Assembly (NCBI GenBank): GCA_020631735.1
Contig: CM036170.1
Location: forward strand, 65,301,737-65,365,736
Source: Saccharum officinarum
Taxonomy: Eukaryota > Streptophyta > Magnoliopsida > Poales > Poaceae
Length of the DNA stretch: 64,000 nucleotides
Reading direction: 5' to 3'
Shown: positions 10,291 to 23,200 of the stretch, piece by piece
Numbering within the stretch: the stretch's first letter is position 1
Layout: every line of letters begins with the position of its first letter
Notes under the pieces: model-generated
What the model was told of the DNA's origin: nothing
The model's input: only the letters and a program-made list of their open reading frames with translations
Databases searched by the model: none
Translations under genes and position numbers: made by a program

Positions 10291-10949
10291 AGTAGTCATC
10301 GTGTAGCTACGATGTTAGAATCATCTTTTGTGCCTCCTGGGGTTAGAGTGAGGCTTTGTAATAACTTGACTTTTGGATGTAATGTCGAACCCTATGTTTC
10401 CTAGATGTTTAGTTGAACCTGTTAATTTCGATCACAATTGGATGTCTTATTGCGTGCGTTCGATGATGGTGTCACGATTAGCACCCTTCGGTGCCGCGAC
10501 GAAACCGAGGGCCTCCTATGGCGCGCGACATAAGGTTGTGCTGCTTGGCACGCGCTGGTATCGAGGTGGCTAGTCATGATCCACCATGGGACTCTACCGT
10601 TGAGAAGTCTCTTTGTGGTCAGTTTGAAGTAGCCTTTCTCAGTCAACTAAAAATTTTGAGATCGAATCCAAGTACCGGGCGAAAGGTCAAAAATCACATA
10701 GGTATTAACGTAAACGGTTCAGTAACTGCTGTGCTCCTTGTGAGTGAGCCTTTATCAAAGTACATCTTGTTGGATTCCATCGCATGATTGTGTCAATTGA
10801 TGCGCTTGAATGGATTGTGCGGTTGTGATGAATTATGGTGCCATGAGTATTTTGAGAAGTCTATTTCATGAAGTCAGTTTGACATATTTACAATAATTCA
10901 TCTACAAATTTCCCACATCATCAGTGCTCATTGGCTATGCATTTTGCAG
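10291..10949 (+). other. G2 spacer between ORF0 and gag
   Basis: Non-coding. About 10470-10600 is recognisably shared with G3 (reverse complement of about 41200-41350), including GGTGCCGCGACGAAACC and GCTTGGCACGCGCTGGTATC. The spacer ends CATTTTGCAG just before the gag ATG at 10950, another CAG|ATG junction. Confidence 0.5.
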
Positions 10950-12030
10950 ATGTCGTACAATCTCCGTCGGGGTCGTGGCAATGATGATGAGGAACAGCCA
11001 CCCCTCCCCACCACCTACCCGGCTGAGTTATGCAGACCGTGGTCGAAGGGCAGCGATGCTGGCAGATGCTAATGCGCCAGCTTGCCAACCGGGAGGCTTG
11101 TCATGGCCGCCAGGGCCTAGAACCCAATCAGTACAGTGATTTCAAGGACTTTCTTGATACTAAGCCCCCACTCTTTAAGGAGGCAGAGGAACCACTGTAA
11201 GCCGATGAGTGGTTGAATACTATTGAACAAAAGTTTTGTCTGCTTCGCTTGACGCGATGAGCTAAAACTGAATATGCTTCTCACCAACTGCATGGTCCAG
11301 TGGGTATTTGGTGGAGCCACTATCATTCCACACTGCCTGCAAATGTCCCGATTGCTTGGGACCAGTTCAAGGACGTATTCCATGGGAACTATATTCCTCT
11401 AGGTCTTATGGCAATCAAGCACAACATAATTCATGAGGCTGTCGCAGGGAAATAAAAGCTTGACTGAATATCTGCAATCTTTCAACAACCTGGCAGGTAC
11501 GCCACAGAGTTTGTGGATACCGATGCCAAGAAAATTGCTAGCTTTAAAAGAGGCCTGGCCCAAAGCTGATGAGACTATGGGCACTAGCAAGTGTACTACC
11601 TTCAATGATTTTATCAGTGATGCTTTGACCCAGGAGAAAATAATGCTATCTATTCTGCCTCTAAGAGCCGCAAAAGGCCCTTGAGGTGAGTGCTTCGCAG
11701 TCTCAGACTCAGCTGCACCTAGGTCTTCCCCTCGCCCACCTACTCAGAATACCAAGTTTCGTCCGCCATAGAAGAAGCCTGCTGCAAACTGGGTTCGCAA
11801 GGCTTTATACAGTCGCTCTGCAAAGGGAAATTCTGGACAGAGCAGTTCTAGTGTTCCTCCCAGCAACATGCTTGCTGGAACTGCAACAAGCCAGGCCATT
11901 GGTCCAGGAACTGTCCTTACCCTAAGAAGAATGTCAACCAAGGTGGCCGTCAAGGGCACGCTCATTATAACAGTATTGAGGAAATCACATCTGGTGAGGT
12001 TGTCACTGCTGGTAAGTTCCTAGTTGACCA
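10950..12030 (+). pseudogene. gag pseudogene of G2
   Basis: The start MSYNLRRGRGNDDEE is followed, in shifted frames, by SDFKDFLDTKPPLFKEAEEPL, ASHQLHGPVGIWW and DQFKDVFHGNYIPLG, the plant gypsy capsid region. A CCHC zinc knuckle, CWNCNKPGHWSRNC, is intact at 11873-11914. Several frameshifts and stops separate these blocks. The intact protein would package the element's RNA in the cytoplasm; this copy cannot make a full product. Confidence 0.8.
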
Positions 12031-13116
12031 ATCCTGCAGTGGTACTTTTTTATTCAGGTGCTTCGCATTCCTTTATCAGTCCTAAGTTTGCATCAAAGTT
12101 TGCCACAAATTGCATACTTTGAAGGTGGAGGTTATTGCATTAGCGCAGCAAGTGGGAATATTTCCCACAAATAAAGTAGTGGGAATCTTGAGCTTGAGAT
12201 AGAAGGGCGAAAGTACTCGCTTGCCTTAGTGGTTTGCCGGGATAGGCATATATGTATTCTGGGCATGAATTGGATGAGTCAGAATGGGGTACTCATTGAT
12301 ACATCCACTCGGGTAGTTATGCTCAGAGATCCTACAGATCAAAAGGGTTTTCTGTACAACTTCCAGAAAAGTTGATTTGTCTGGGGAAGTTCATGCTGTG
12401 CAAGCAAAGGCGTTGGCTGAAATTCCCTAGTAAATGAGTTTCCGGACGTTTTTCCGATGATTTGCCGGGACTCCCTCCGATCGGATGTGGAATTTAAAAT
12501 TGAGTTGTTGGCTGGCACGGCTCCCATCTCTAGAGACCTTATAGGATGCCTCCGAATGAGCTAGCTGAACTAAGGTGCAGTTGAATGAACTTTTGAAGAA
12601 GGGGTTGATTCGCCCTAGTTCGTCTCCGTGGGATGCCTGCTATTTTGTGAAGAAGAAGGATCAGACTTGCGATGTGTGTAGATTATAGACCTCTCTGAAT
12701 GGCAGTCACTGTCAAAATAAGTATCCTCTGCACACGTATCGATATCCTGTTCGATCAGTTGTCCAAAGCTAAAGTCTTTCCAAATTGATCTGAGGTCTGG
12801 TTACCATCAGATTAAAATCCGTCCTGAAGATATTCTAAAAACAGCTTTCCGACAAGATACGGCCTTTATGAGTATCTTGTTATGTCTTTTCGGCCTGACA
12901 AATGCCCCGCACACTTCATGTGCTTGATGAATTCGGTGTTTATGCCCGAATTGGAACAAGTTTGTGGTGGTGTTTTATTGATGACATCTTGATATATTCT
13001 GAAAATGAGGAAGAACACGCTGAACACCTGCGTATTGTTCTCACCAAACTACGAGAACATCAAACTGTATGCGAAGTTCAGTAAATGTGAATTTCTGGCT
13101 TCGTGAAGTACCTTTC
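12031..13116 (+). pseudogene. pol pseudogene of G2: protease and reverse transcriptase
   Basis: An aspartic protease motif is visible as VLFYSGASHSFIS near 12042-12080; the catalytic Asp is Tyr (codon TAT at 12051-12053). RT blocks follow in broken frames: IDLRSGYHQIKIRPEDI near 12787-12836, FGLTNAP near 12890, and the catalytic FIDD at 12974-12985 in [19 protein letters not shown]. At least five stops and several indels are present. The sequence is cut by the gap at 13117, so RNase H and integrase are not seen. Confidence 0.85.
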
Positions 13117-13216
13117 NNNNNNNNNNNNNNNNNNNNNNNNNNNNNNNNNNNNNNNNNNNNNNNNNNNNNNNNNNNNNNNNNNNNNNNNNNNNNNNNNNNN
13201 NNNNNNNNNNNNNNNN
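13117..13216. other. Assembly gap of 100 N
   Basis: Exactly 100 N, the usual placeholder for a gap of unknown size. It ends G2 inside the RT domain, and the next sequence has a different orientation, so adjacency and distance across it should not be trusted. Confidence 0.98.
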
Positions 13217-16049
13217 TAACTCATTAAGCATAGCGAAGCATACTACGCATTTTCAATAAAACAGGTACCAAGGGTGATATCGCAATAATCAAGGATGATA
13301 ATGCAGCAATTGGAGTTATCACTCAACTCCTAATTACTTAATGCAGTAACCATAGTACCAGTGATAACAATTTATAAAACTCAAGGAAGGTTTAAATGCA
13401 CCGGGGCTTGCCTTGCTCAGATAAGATGACTAGCTCGGGCTCAACAACTCCGACGTCCGGTCCAGAACCCACCGGCGACTGCTCTTCTCCGAAAACTTGC
13501 TCAACGACTTCGACTTCCTCGAAAGTAGGAACTAGACGAGAATATAATATGTTTCAATATGATGCGGTGATAAACATGATGCTTGATGATTATATGCTAC
13601 GGTTAACAACTTGAGTACAACTTCCTTTGCGGTACGGTTGCAAAACAACAAAAACCTACTAACTAACCGCGATTCCTTAAGCAACACTAACGCTTCTTAA
13701 AGAACATGCTACTAGTGAGGTTAACCAAGTAATTAAGGTGCCAGGGATCACCAAGAATTAGTGACTCAAGGTCATCACTCAATCAAAAGGGCACACAACA
13801 CTTAAAGTTTTGAATTTAACATTTATTTAAATACTTAATTAATTAAGGCATAAATTAATAACAAATCATACTTCATCTAAATGAGCTTAAACTTTTTCTA
13901 TAGATTAATCATGGCCTAAAACAGTGTCAAAAACAAATTTCAAGATTTTTGGATTAATATTTTAATTACTAAAATTCCTAGAAGTTGCATTTAACATTTA
14001 ATTCATCTAATTAATTAACTTGCAAAAAGTAATCAAAATTGGCATTTGACATTTTCCCTAAATAGTTTACACTTTGAAAAGCTTACACAAAAATTTTCAC
14101 TATTTTTGGAGCTCTACACAAATTCTATTGAAATAAACAAAAACTTATACTATTCACATTTTTGGAAAAAGAAAAACAAAAATTGCCGCTCGGGCCGCTT
14201 CTTCTCTTCCCCTCTGGCTCGGCCCGGCTACGCGCGGCCTACCCACGCGCTTGCGCCCGCACCCGCGCTCTCGCTCGCTTCCTCGCGCGCAGCCCAGCAT
14301 CGCGCGTGGCCTAGCAAATGGCCCAGCCGCCTCGCTCTCTCTCCCGCTCTGATTGACATGGCTGTCCCGCCTGTCATCCCCTTTCTCCCTCTCTCGCTCT
14401 TTTCTCGCGCCCAAGCATACCCGCACGGCGGCCGGCCAGTGACCACGGCACCGGTGACAAGACGATGCCCAGCTAACGTGACCAACATGACCTACGTGAC
14501 ACCACGAACACCCTCAGACATCTAACACGGCCACAAACCCCCTGGAGGAGCACCTCACCGGCCATGGCGGCACGGTGGCCGCGCTGCCCGTTGTCTCAGT
14601 AACCAAGGCCGGTAGCAACTAAAATAACGGCATGGGGAGCATCAGTAGCTCACCGCGAGTGCAGTGGAGTAGCTGGCAAGCACTGAGATGCGGTGGAGAT
14701 GGCTGGCCACGACGAGGTGGACTGCGGTGGCACTTTGCCGGACCCGAGGAAGATTGTGGCGGTTAAGGCTGTGTGGGCAAATACGAGCGGCTGCAAGCTA
14801 GTTCAGGAGAAGCACAAGAACGTGGCGGTGCTCTAGGAGAGATGGAGGGGACGGTGATGGCTGGACGGCGGTAAATTTCACCGGCGGGTGAACTCAGCGG
14901 CAATGGTGGCGGAAAAGGAAAACGATGATGACGTCGGTCGTTTATATAGAAGAAGCTAATCAATAGCAGGGCAACACGAAGTAGAGAAGAGTAGCGAGGT
15001 CTAGGAGCTACTGACGGCCACGGCGATGCCTAGAAGCGGCCGGAAAGGCCACGGCGGTCTCGTCGGCGCCCATGCCGCGCGCTGCACTGCCCTGATTCAC
15101 GGGTGCACTGTAGCACCCCCCCAAATTTCAAATTCATACTGTTTTTGCCAAATTACTTCCAAAATCATGTAGCAACTCGAAAAATTCTCAAAATATGAAA
15201 TCTTTAGAATTTCAAGCTCTACAAGTTTCATGTTGAAAACGTTTTCAAATTCAAACTAGATTTTGAAATTTGATTTTAAAATCAAAAGGGGGTACTTTTC
15301 TGGAATTTGGTAATTTAGAAATTACTTTGAATTTTATATTGAAACTTCAAAAACACCAAACACCAAAGTTTTACATCTAGCCAAGACCTACAACTTTGCT
15401 AATCAAACCATTTTCAAATTCTGCCTCCATTTTGAAATTTGAGATTGGGATGAAAAGGGGTTAAATTTGAAATCTGTTTCTTTTCAAAATTGCTCCACAT
15501 TTTACACTAAAACTTTGAAAACTAAAAACACCAAAGTTGTAGCCCTTGAAAGGATCTACAAACTTGGTTTTAAACGTTTTCCCAAATTTTGCTTAGATTT
15601 TGAATTATTTCAAAAGGGGTAAAATCAGGGTTTTGAAATTTAGGGTTTTCGGAAGAATTTCAAATTGAAACTTGTTGCTATTTTAATTGGTGATTATTAG
15701 TGATCAAACCATCATCCAAGGGTATCATTGGGTCAAGCATCACATGGTTGACCAAATGTCACTCTTGGTTGACCAATTTAACTTTCGAAAATCTTTTAAT
15801 AATTCCCCAAATTTGAATTCAAATTCGAATCGGAAAACTCGCGATAAGTATTGGATTCCAATTCAAACTCAAACTTGGAGCTTCATTTACGTGTTGTACA
15901 TGAGTTCATACCCTACACTTGGCACTAGTGAGTAACACAGTCACACACCTCAAATTACGCAGGGCATAAAATAAGTATTTGCGGTGACATTCGAAATAAG
16001 GGTTTTCGGTTCGAGTCACACCACTTAGAAGCACATCCAACCTAAGAAT
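13217..16049 (-). repeat. Degenerate gypsy LTR-type sequence
   Basis: About 13390-13500 (CACCGGGGCTTGCCT and following) resembles 35690-35720 of the G3 LTR, and the succession AT-rich block then GC-rich block (about 14170-15100) repeats the G3 LTR order, suggesting a minus-oriented diverged LTR. At 15108 TGTAGCACCCCCCC looks like the start of a plus-oriented LTR, followed by AT-rich sequence with repeated AAATTTGAA motifs to about 15700. There is no coding motif. Exact limits and the number of elements cannot be fixed; orientation is uncertain. Confidence 0.45.
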
Positions 16050-16689
16050 TGAAAGCCCAAGTTTGGTTTTGGTAATTAATGACACCAAGTTGCTAATGCC
16101 ATGTGCTAAGTGTTTTGAGTTATGGCATAAGCAACACATGTGATAAAGGTGTATGTGGCAAGGAGCGATGGCCACAAGATCACAAAGAGATGGTGCATGA
16201 ACATGAAATGATGATCATGGTGGAGATACACATAATATGATGGACATGATGATCAAGTGGAAGAGAAGGATCTAAGAGCGCAAGGCAAAGGTATAACAAT
16301 AGGGTTTTCCTTTTGTCGGTCTAAGATGAGTAGAGAAGTGATTGACCGGGTTTAGGATACATAGCCGACTATCAAGAGGAGCAATCATAGTTAGCTCGGG
16401 AATCAAGTGCCACTAGATCATTGTCTTGAGCATATGCATTAGGATCTAGTAAAGAGCTAACATAACGCCTTGGAAAATGATTGTGAAATGCTAACACACA
16501 TGCACATGGTGATTTACACATGGTGGTGTTAGCACATTTGTGAAGGCGGTGGAGTTTGAGCGGTAGAGAAGGGTTTGGGTTCTTCTCTCCCTCCCGCCAA
16601 GCTTGCGAGGCGGGATTCGGCGCTTTTTTGGAGAAGTGAAACGCCTATTTTCTACTGTGCCGGAAGTCGGAAAAGAAACAGAGGCGAAC

Positions 16690-17232
16690 GGAGGTCACTG
16701 TGGTGACCGGACGCTGCACCGAACGCGGTCACGGCTTGACCAGCGCGTCCGATCAGTTCATTCGGTCAGCGTGCCTATGGTGAGTGACCGGACGCTGGTC
16801 TGGCCTGACCAGCGTGTCCGGTCAGTTCACCTGTGCGAAGCATAGCGCGCGACCGGCGTGTCCGGTCCTTCACGGGACTGGTGCGTCCGGTCAGGCGTCT
16901 AGAGGGGCAGAGAGCAGTGAAGTGGTGATCGGACGCGCGACGCGTCCGGTCACGTACGATCGGACGCGTCCAGTCGTTGAGGAAGGTTACTGGACTCAAA
17001 CCGGACGCTGGCACTGTCGCGTCCGGTCATTCGCTAAGGCGCGTCTGGTCGTTGCTTCGCGGGCTCGTGGTGCTGAGCAATCGGCGCGTCCGGTCAGTTG
17101 ACCAGCGCGTCCGGTCATACGCTAGGGCGCGTCCGGTCATAGCAATGGTAACTTCTGACGCGCACTGTTCATGCTTGTCCTGTAGTGACCGGACGCGTCC
17201 GGTCACCCCGACCGGTGCGTTCGATCATCCCA
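16690..17232. repeat. Palindrome array in the S-A 5' LTR
   Basis: More than ten direct and inverted copies of a GACCGGACGCG / CGCGTCCGGTC unit at irregular spacing. The best is a perfect 22-bp palindrome at 17185-17206. The array lies just upstream of the TATA box. Conserved LTR palindromes are a reported Sirevirus feature; a promoter or enhancer role is inferred. Confidence 0.85.
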
Positions 17233-17277
17233 TTTTGAACTGCGTCGTCCGTAACGGCTAGCTGCGTACCCCTTCGT

Positions 17278-17285
17278 TATAAATA
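17278..17285 (+). promoter_or_regulatory. TATA box of the S-A 5' LTR
   Basis: TATAAATA lies about 70 bp after the last palindrome copy, in a context (CCCCTTCGT before, GACGTTGGCC after) repeated in the 3' LTR. It would set the transcription start near 17310. Confidence 0.75.
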
Positions 17286-18086
17286 GACGTTGGCCAGGGT
17301 TTGAGGGTAACTCTTGTATATTTTGAGACCTAGAGACATACTTTGAGCTAGAGAACAACCCCTCCACTCATCTCTTTGCATAGTTGCACATCTTGAGTGA
17401 GATTGAGTGAGATTCAAGTGCATTGCTTGAGAGTTGCATTCTAGAGGCACTTGATCTTCGAGTTGCTGTGGATTTCTTGTTACTCTTCTGTGTTTCCCGA
17501 CACGGCAGACGGCTTGGAGCAGCGAAGGTGATTGAGCTCGCAATTGGAGATTGTTGGAGCCTTCACCAAGTATTGTAAGGGGTTCTTGATCCTTCCTGCG
17601 GGAGTTCGCGAATTGGATACTCTAGTGGAGCTCGTGGCTTAGAGGATCCCCATATTGTGTGCGGTTGTGCGGCACCCGCCGAGGGCTCGACTCTTGATAG
17701 TTGATTAGCTCGCGAACCGACAAGTGGGTGTATCGCCACAATGGGGAGTAGCTTGCCGGAAGCAAGTGAACCTCGGGATAAATTCTTGTGTCATTCTCTT
17801 CCTGAGGATTTCTCTTGTGTGATTGATTGATTGGTACTTCTCATCTCTCTAACGGCGGTATAATCACTCAACGCTCTTCTCTCGTATTACTTCTTATTTA
17901 TAGCTTGTGTTTATTGTTGTGTTTAGTGGATAGCCTTGTACTAGACTTGTGTAGGTGGCTTGCTTAATTAGTTAGAGCTAGGGCTTTTGCTTCGCCACCT
18001 TTCGTACTAACTTGTGGTTAAGTAATTCTTGTAGAAGTTTTAATTAGGCTATTCACCCCCCCTCTAGCCTATTTGGACCTTACAAG

Positions 18087-18099
18087 TGGTATCGGAGCC
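18087..18099 (+). other. Primer binding site of S-A
   Basis: TGGTATCGGAGCC lies two bases after the LTR end and is complementary to initiator-Met tRNA. Confidence 0.9.
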
Positions 18100-18144
18100 G
18101 AGACACCGTTTATTTGAGGCTTAACAACCTACGGTGAAAAAGAA

Positions 18145-20214
18145 ATGGCTCAATTAAGCTTGCACATCAACAACACCAAGAAGGCACCTCACTTTGATGG
18201 GACAAATTATGCATATTGGAAGGTTAAGATGACCGCACACCTAAAGTCAATCAATAGAGAAGTGTGGAAGGTCACCAAAACAAAATTTGAGGTTGCTAAT
18301 CCAGAAGCACCTACACCGGTGGAAGAGAAGAAGCTCCAATGCAATGACATTGCCATTAGTGCTCTTCATGAGGCATTAGATGACAAGACATTTGAGCAAG
18401 TGAAGAACATAGAGATTGCTCATGATGCTTGGGCCAAGCTAGAAGAAACATTTGAGGGCACCGAAGGCACAAAGACCGCTAAAGCATATATCTTGCAAGA
18501 AAAAATTTCAAGCTTCAAGATGCAAGATGATGAGAGTGTACCGGAGATGTTTCATAGGTTGCAAGTCATTATCAATGAGCTCAAGGCACTTGGTGAGGAG
18601 GTCAAGGACAATCAATTCTCTATGAAGTTCTTGAGAAGTCTACCCAAGAGATTTGATACATTGATCACCGTGCTAGTGAGGACTACATTGAAGGATTCAA
18701 CTCCTCAATAAATATTCTAAGAAGTGATGACCATGATTCATATAGAGAAGATGATGAGAAGGATGAGTTGGTCAAGAAGAAGGAAAATGAGAAGAAAGAT
18801 GATGAAAAGAAGAAGAGTGTGGCATTCAAAGCCACCACATCCAAGGCAAATCCAAGATTGAATCATCAAGTGATGAAGACTCAAGCTCTTGTGATAGTGA
18901 TGACATTGATGAGAAGATGACTCTCTTTGTCAAGCAATTTGGCAAATTCATGAAGAAGAAGGGCTTTCGTGCAAGGAGGAAGAACTCATCCAAGAAGAAT
19001 GAGCATACCATGAGATGCTTTAGATGCCATAGCAAGGACCATCTTATTGCAAAGTGTCCTTATGATAGTGATGATGAAGATGCTATCAAGAAGGAAAGGA
19101 AGAAGCAAAAGAAGAAGCTAGAGAAGAAGGAGAGCTCTCATAAGAAGAAGAAGAATGATTCTCATGTTGCTAATTAGGATAGTGATGATTCCTCAAGTGA
19201 TGATGAGGATGATAACAAGAGCTAGAAGAAGGGACATGCTAGCATTGCCATCCAAGAGAAGGTCTCCCTCTTCGACACTCCATCGTGCTTCATGGCTAAG
19301 GCCGCTAAGGTATCATCCGATGATGAGAGTGATCATGATAATGCTAGTGATAGTGATAGTTATGAAGAAGAATTCACTAAAGATGAACTAATCACTATGC
19401 TAGAAGATTGCACTCAACATTTTAAAGAATCTAGAAAGGAGTGCAAGAGTTTGCTTAAGGAAAAGAAAAACCTTATGCAAGAACTTGATGAGCTTAGGGC
19501 ATCTTATGAGAGTCTAAAGGTAGACCATAAGAAACTTCAAAAGTCTCACACCAAGCTTGAAGAAGCTCATTCCTCTCTAGTTAAAAAATGTGAAAACATG
19601 CCAACTAATGTTGAGAAAGCTAAAACTTGCAACATAGGCATATCATGTGATATAATTAATGAAACTTTTCATAAGCATATTATTGTTGCTCCCACTAACC
19701 CTTCATGTAGCGCATCTACATCATCCTCATCTAGTAGTGATGGTTTCACTTGTGACTCCACACTTATAGTTGAGAACGAAAATCTCAAGAAGGAGGTAAA
19801 AGAGCTCAATCACACCTTAGCTAAAGCTTATGGTGGTGAGGACTGCTTGCTTATGTGCTTGGGTAGCCAAAGAGCTTCTCTCTACAAAGAGGGTTTGGCT
19901 ATAATCCCAAGAAAGGCAAGGCCGCTTTTGCTCCTCACAAGACTCGTTTTGTGAAGAACAATGGTAGCTATTGCAAAAGTTGCAAGCAAGTTGGTCACAT
20001 AGAGCAACAATGCATGAACAAGAAATCAAATGCTAATGTATCCTCAATTAAGTTTGATTCTTTCTATATGCTTACCAAGGGTACAAATGGTGTTCATGCT
20101 AAGTTTATTGGTGCACCATGGATGGGCTCAAAGAAGAAAGCCATTTGGGTACCAAAGAGCTTAGTCTCTAACCTTGGAGGACCCAAACAAGTTTGGGTAC
20201 CTAAAAAGAATTGA
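18145..20214 (+). pseudogene. gag pseudogene of S-A
   Basis: The start is ATG 18145, 45 bp after the primer site. Residues 1-188 carry the copia Gag core (FDGTNYAYWKVKMTAHL, AHDAWAKLEETFEGT, QDDESVPEMFHRLQVIINEL). A CAA-to-TAA stop at 18709-18711 and at least one frameshift near 18830-18850 follow. Then come a Lys/Glu/Ser-rich region, a first CCHC knuckle CFRCHSKDHLIAKC (19016-19057), a coiled-coil segment (19290-19900) and a second CCHC knuckle CKSCKQVGHIEQQC (19972-20013). The end, VWVPKKN plus TGA, matches the Gag end of S-B (VWVPKQKA). The extended Gag with two knuckles is typical of Sireviruses. It would form the particle and bind RNA; this copy is broken. Confidence 0.85.
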
Positions 20215-20227
20215 TCTTGTCTTGTAG

Positions 20228-23200
20228 GTCAATTACAAAGCCGAAGGAAGGCATTGGGTGCTTGATAGTGGGTGCACTCAACATATGACCGGGGATTCTT
20301 GTATGTTCAAATCAATTGATACAAGTCAAAATGGTGGTTTTGATGCTATCACTTTCGGCAACAACAAGAAAGGCAAGGTCAAGGGGCTTGGTAAAATTGC
20401 TATCTCAAATGACATGAGCATTTCTAATGTGTTGCTAGTTGAGAGCTTGGATTTTAATCTTTTATCGGTGGCACAACTTTGTGATCTTGGCTTCAAGTGC
20501 ATATTTGGTAGTGATGATGTTGAAGTCATAAGTGTTGATGGATCAAATTTGATATTCAAAGGATTTAGACATGGTAGCTTATACTTGGTTGACTTCAATG
20601 ATAGTGAAACACAATTGACATCATGCTTGCTTAGCAAATCTAGTATGGGATGGTTATGTCATAGAAGGCTTGGTCATGTTGGAATTAAATAATTGAATAA
20701 ACTTTTGAGGCATGACTTAGTTAGAGGCTTGAAAGATGTCACTTTTGAAAAAGATAAACCATGTAGTGCTTGTCAAGCCGGCAAACAAGTTAGAAATACA
20801 CATCCTAGTAAGAGTGAAATGAGCACATCAAAGGCATTTGAGCTATTGCACATGGACTTGTTTGGGCCAACAACATACACTAGCATTGGTGGCAACAAGT
20901 ATGGTTTTGTGATTGTTGATGACTACACTAGATATACTTGGGTGTTCTTTCTCTATGACAAGAGTGATGTTTATGATCTATTCAAGTATTTTGTCAAGAG
21001 AGTGCAAAATGAGTTTGAGACTACCATCAAGAAGATTAGAAGTGACAATGGTAGTGAGTTCAAGAACACAAGAATTGAGGATTGTGTGATAATCTTGGTA
21101 TTGGACATCAATTCTCACCAACATATACTCCTCAATCCAATGGTGTAGTTGAAAGAAAGAATAGAACTTTGATTGACATGGCTAGATCAATGCTTTGTGA
21201 ATACAATGTAAGTCATTCATTTTGGAGTGAAGCCATCAACACGGCTTGCTATTGTAGCAACCGTCTCTATTACCATAGAAAGCTTGGAAGACACCATATG
21301 AGCTATTGAATGGAAGAAAGCCCAACATTGCATACTTTAGAGTGTTTGGTTGCAAATGCTATATTCTCAAGAAAGGCACTAGATTGAGCAAGTTTAAAAG
21401 AAATGTGATGAAGGTTCTTACTTGGTTATTCTACCACAAGCAAAGCATATAGAGTTTGGAATCTCACAAATGGCACCTTAGAAGAAGTTCATGATGTTGT
21501 GTTTGATGAAACCCAAGGGTCTCATAATGAAGCTCAAAACCTTGATGATGTGAGAGGAGATCAATTGTCAAATGCAATGAAGAACATAGACATTGGTGAT
21601 GTTAGGCCAAGGCAATTTGATGATGATGATATTCATGTGATCAACCAAAGTGTGCAAATCGATACAAATCAAGCAAGCTCTAGTGGTTCTCATGATGAAG
21701 CTCAAGTTCAAGGTCAAACAAGTGGAAGCAATCAACTCCCAATACTCCAACCTACTAGCATTGCAAGAGATCATCCGTTGGATCAAATCATTAGTGGAAT
21801 TCAAAGTGGTGTTCAAACTAGATTAAGACTAGCATCCTTTTGTGAGCATTACTCATTTATGTCACTTGAAGAACCTAAGAAATTAGAATATGCTTTGAAA
21901 GATTCCGATTGGGTAAATGCCATGCATGAAGAACTAAACAACTTCTCTAGAAATCAAGTTTGGGAACTTGTTGGAAGGCCGAAGAACTACAATGTGATTT
22001 GTACTAAGTGGGTCTTTAGAAACAAGCAAGATCAAGATAGCATGGTTGTGAGGAACAAAGCAAGATTAGTAGCACAAGGATACACTTAAGTTGAGGGTCT
22101 TGACTTTGGAGAGACATATGCACCCGTTGCAAGATTGGAGGCTATTAGAATCTTGTTAGCATATGCTTGTGCACACAACATCAAGATCTATCAAATGGAT
22201 GTCAAGAGTGCATTTCTCAATGGCTACATCAACAAAGAAGTTTATGTTGAGCAACCTCCCGGTTTTGAAAATGACAAGAAGCCCGACCGTGTTTACAAGC
22301 TAAAGAAGGTATTGTATGGTTTGAAGCAAGCACCTAGAGCATGGTATGAGAGGTTGAGGGACTTTCTCCTCTCTAAAGGGTTCAAGATGGGAAAGGTTGA
22401 CACCACTCTCTTCACCAAGAAGCTTAGAAATGACTTGTTTGTGTTGCAAATCTATGTGGATGGCATTATCTTTGGATCAACCAAGACTTTTGTGAAGAGT
22501 TTGGAAATATGATGGCTAATGAGTTTGAAATATCTATGATTGGAGAGCTTAGTTACTTCCTTAGACTTCAAATCAAGCAAATGAAGAATGTCACTTTTGT
22601 AAGTCAAGGCAAGTACATCAAGGATATGATCAAGAAGTTTAGATTGCAAGATGCTAAACAAATGAGTACTCCAATGGGCACTAATGATCAATTGGGTATT
22701 AATGCTAGTGGCAACATGGTAGATCAAAAGCAATACCGGTCTATGATTGGAAGTTTGCTCTATGTCACCGCTTCTAGGCCGGATGTGATGTTTAGTGTGT
22801 GCAAGTGTGCAAGATATCAAGCTTCACCTAGAGAAAGTCACTTGAAAGCAACAAAGAGAATATTGAGATATCTTAAGGGCACTCATGATGTTGGATTATG
22901 GTTTCCAAAGGGGTCTAATTTTGAGTTGATTGGATATTCGAACTCCGACTATGGTGGATGCAAGATTGATAGAATGAGCACAAGTGGCACTTGTCAATTG
23001 CTTGGAAGGTCTCTTGTTTCATGGTCATCAAAGAAACAAAATAGTGTTGCACTATCTACCGCCGAGGCCAAATACATTAGTGCTGGTAGTTGTTGTGCAC
23101 AATTGCTTTGGATGAAGGCAACTTTGAGTGACTTTGGAATAAAATTTAAGAATGTGCCATTGTTTTGTGACAATGAAAGTGCTATCAAGATGACTCAAAA

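Larger units (their letters stand above)
3876..13116 (+). mobile_element. Ty3/gypsy LTR retrotransposon G2, interrupted by a gap
   Basis: Layout: 5' LTR 3876-8912, primer site 8915-8927, leader, ORF0 9685-10290, gag from 10950, zinc knuckle 11873-11914, protease near 12040, RT to 13116. It is inserted in G1 gag; TATCA at 3871-3875 is the left target copy. The right end is not seen because of the 100-N gap. Everything but ORF0 is degraded by stops and small indels. RNase H, integrase and any chromodomain are not visible, so the lineage within gypsy cannot be fixed. Confidence 0.85.
16050..18084 (+). repeat. 5' LTR of S-A (2035 bp)
   Basis: Bounded by TGAAAG and CTTACA, followed by AG and the primer site. 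It carries a palindrome array (about 16690-17230) and a TATAAATA box (17278-17285). It contains a ~73-bp segment (about 16542-16614) missing from the 3' LTR but present in the S-C LTR, so the 3' LTR has the deletion. Confidence 0.9.

Noticed and set aside
16690..17232. Repeat array resembling CRISPR
   Set aside because: Units are palindromic, occur in both orientations with irregular spacing, recur in every Sirevirus LTR and lie upstream of TATA boxes in a plant genome. They are LTR promoter palindromes.
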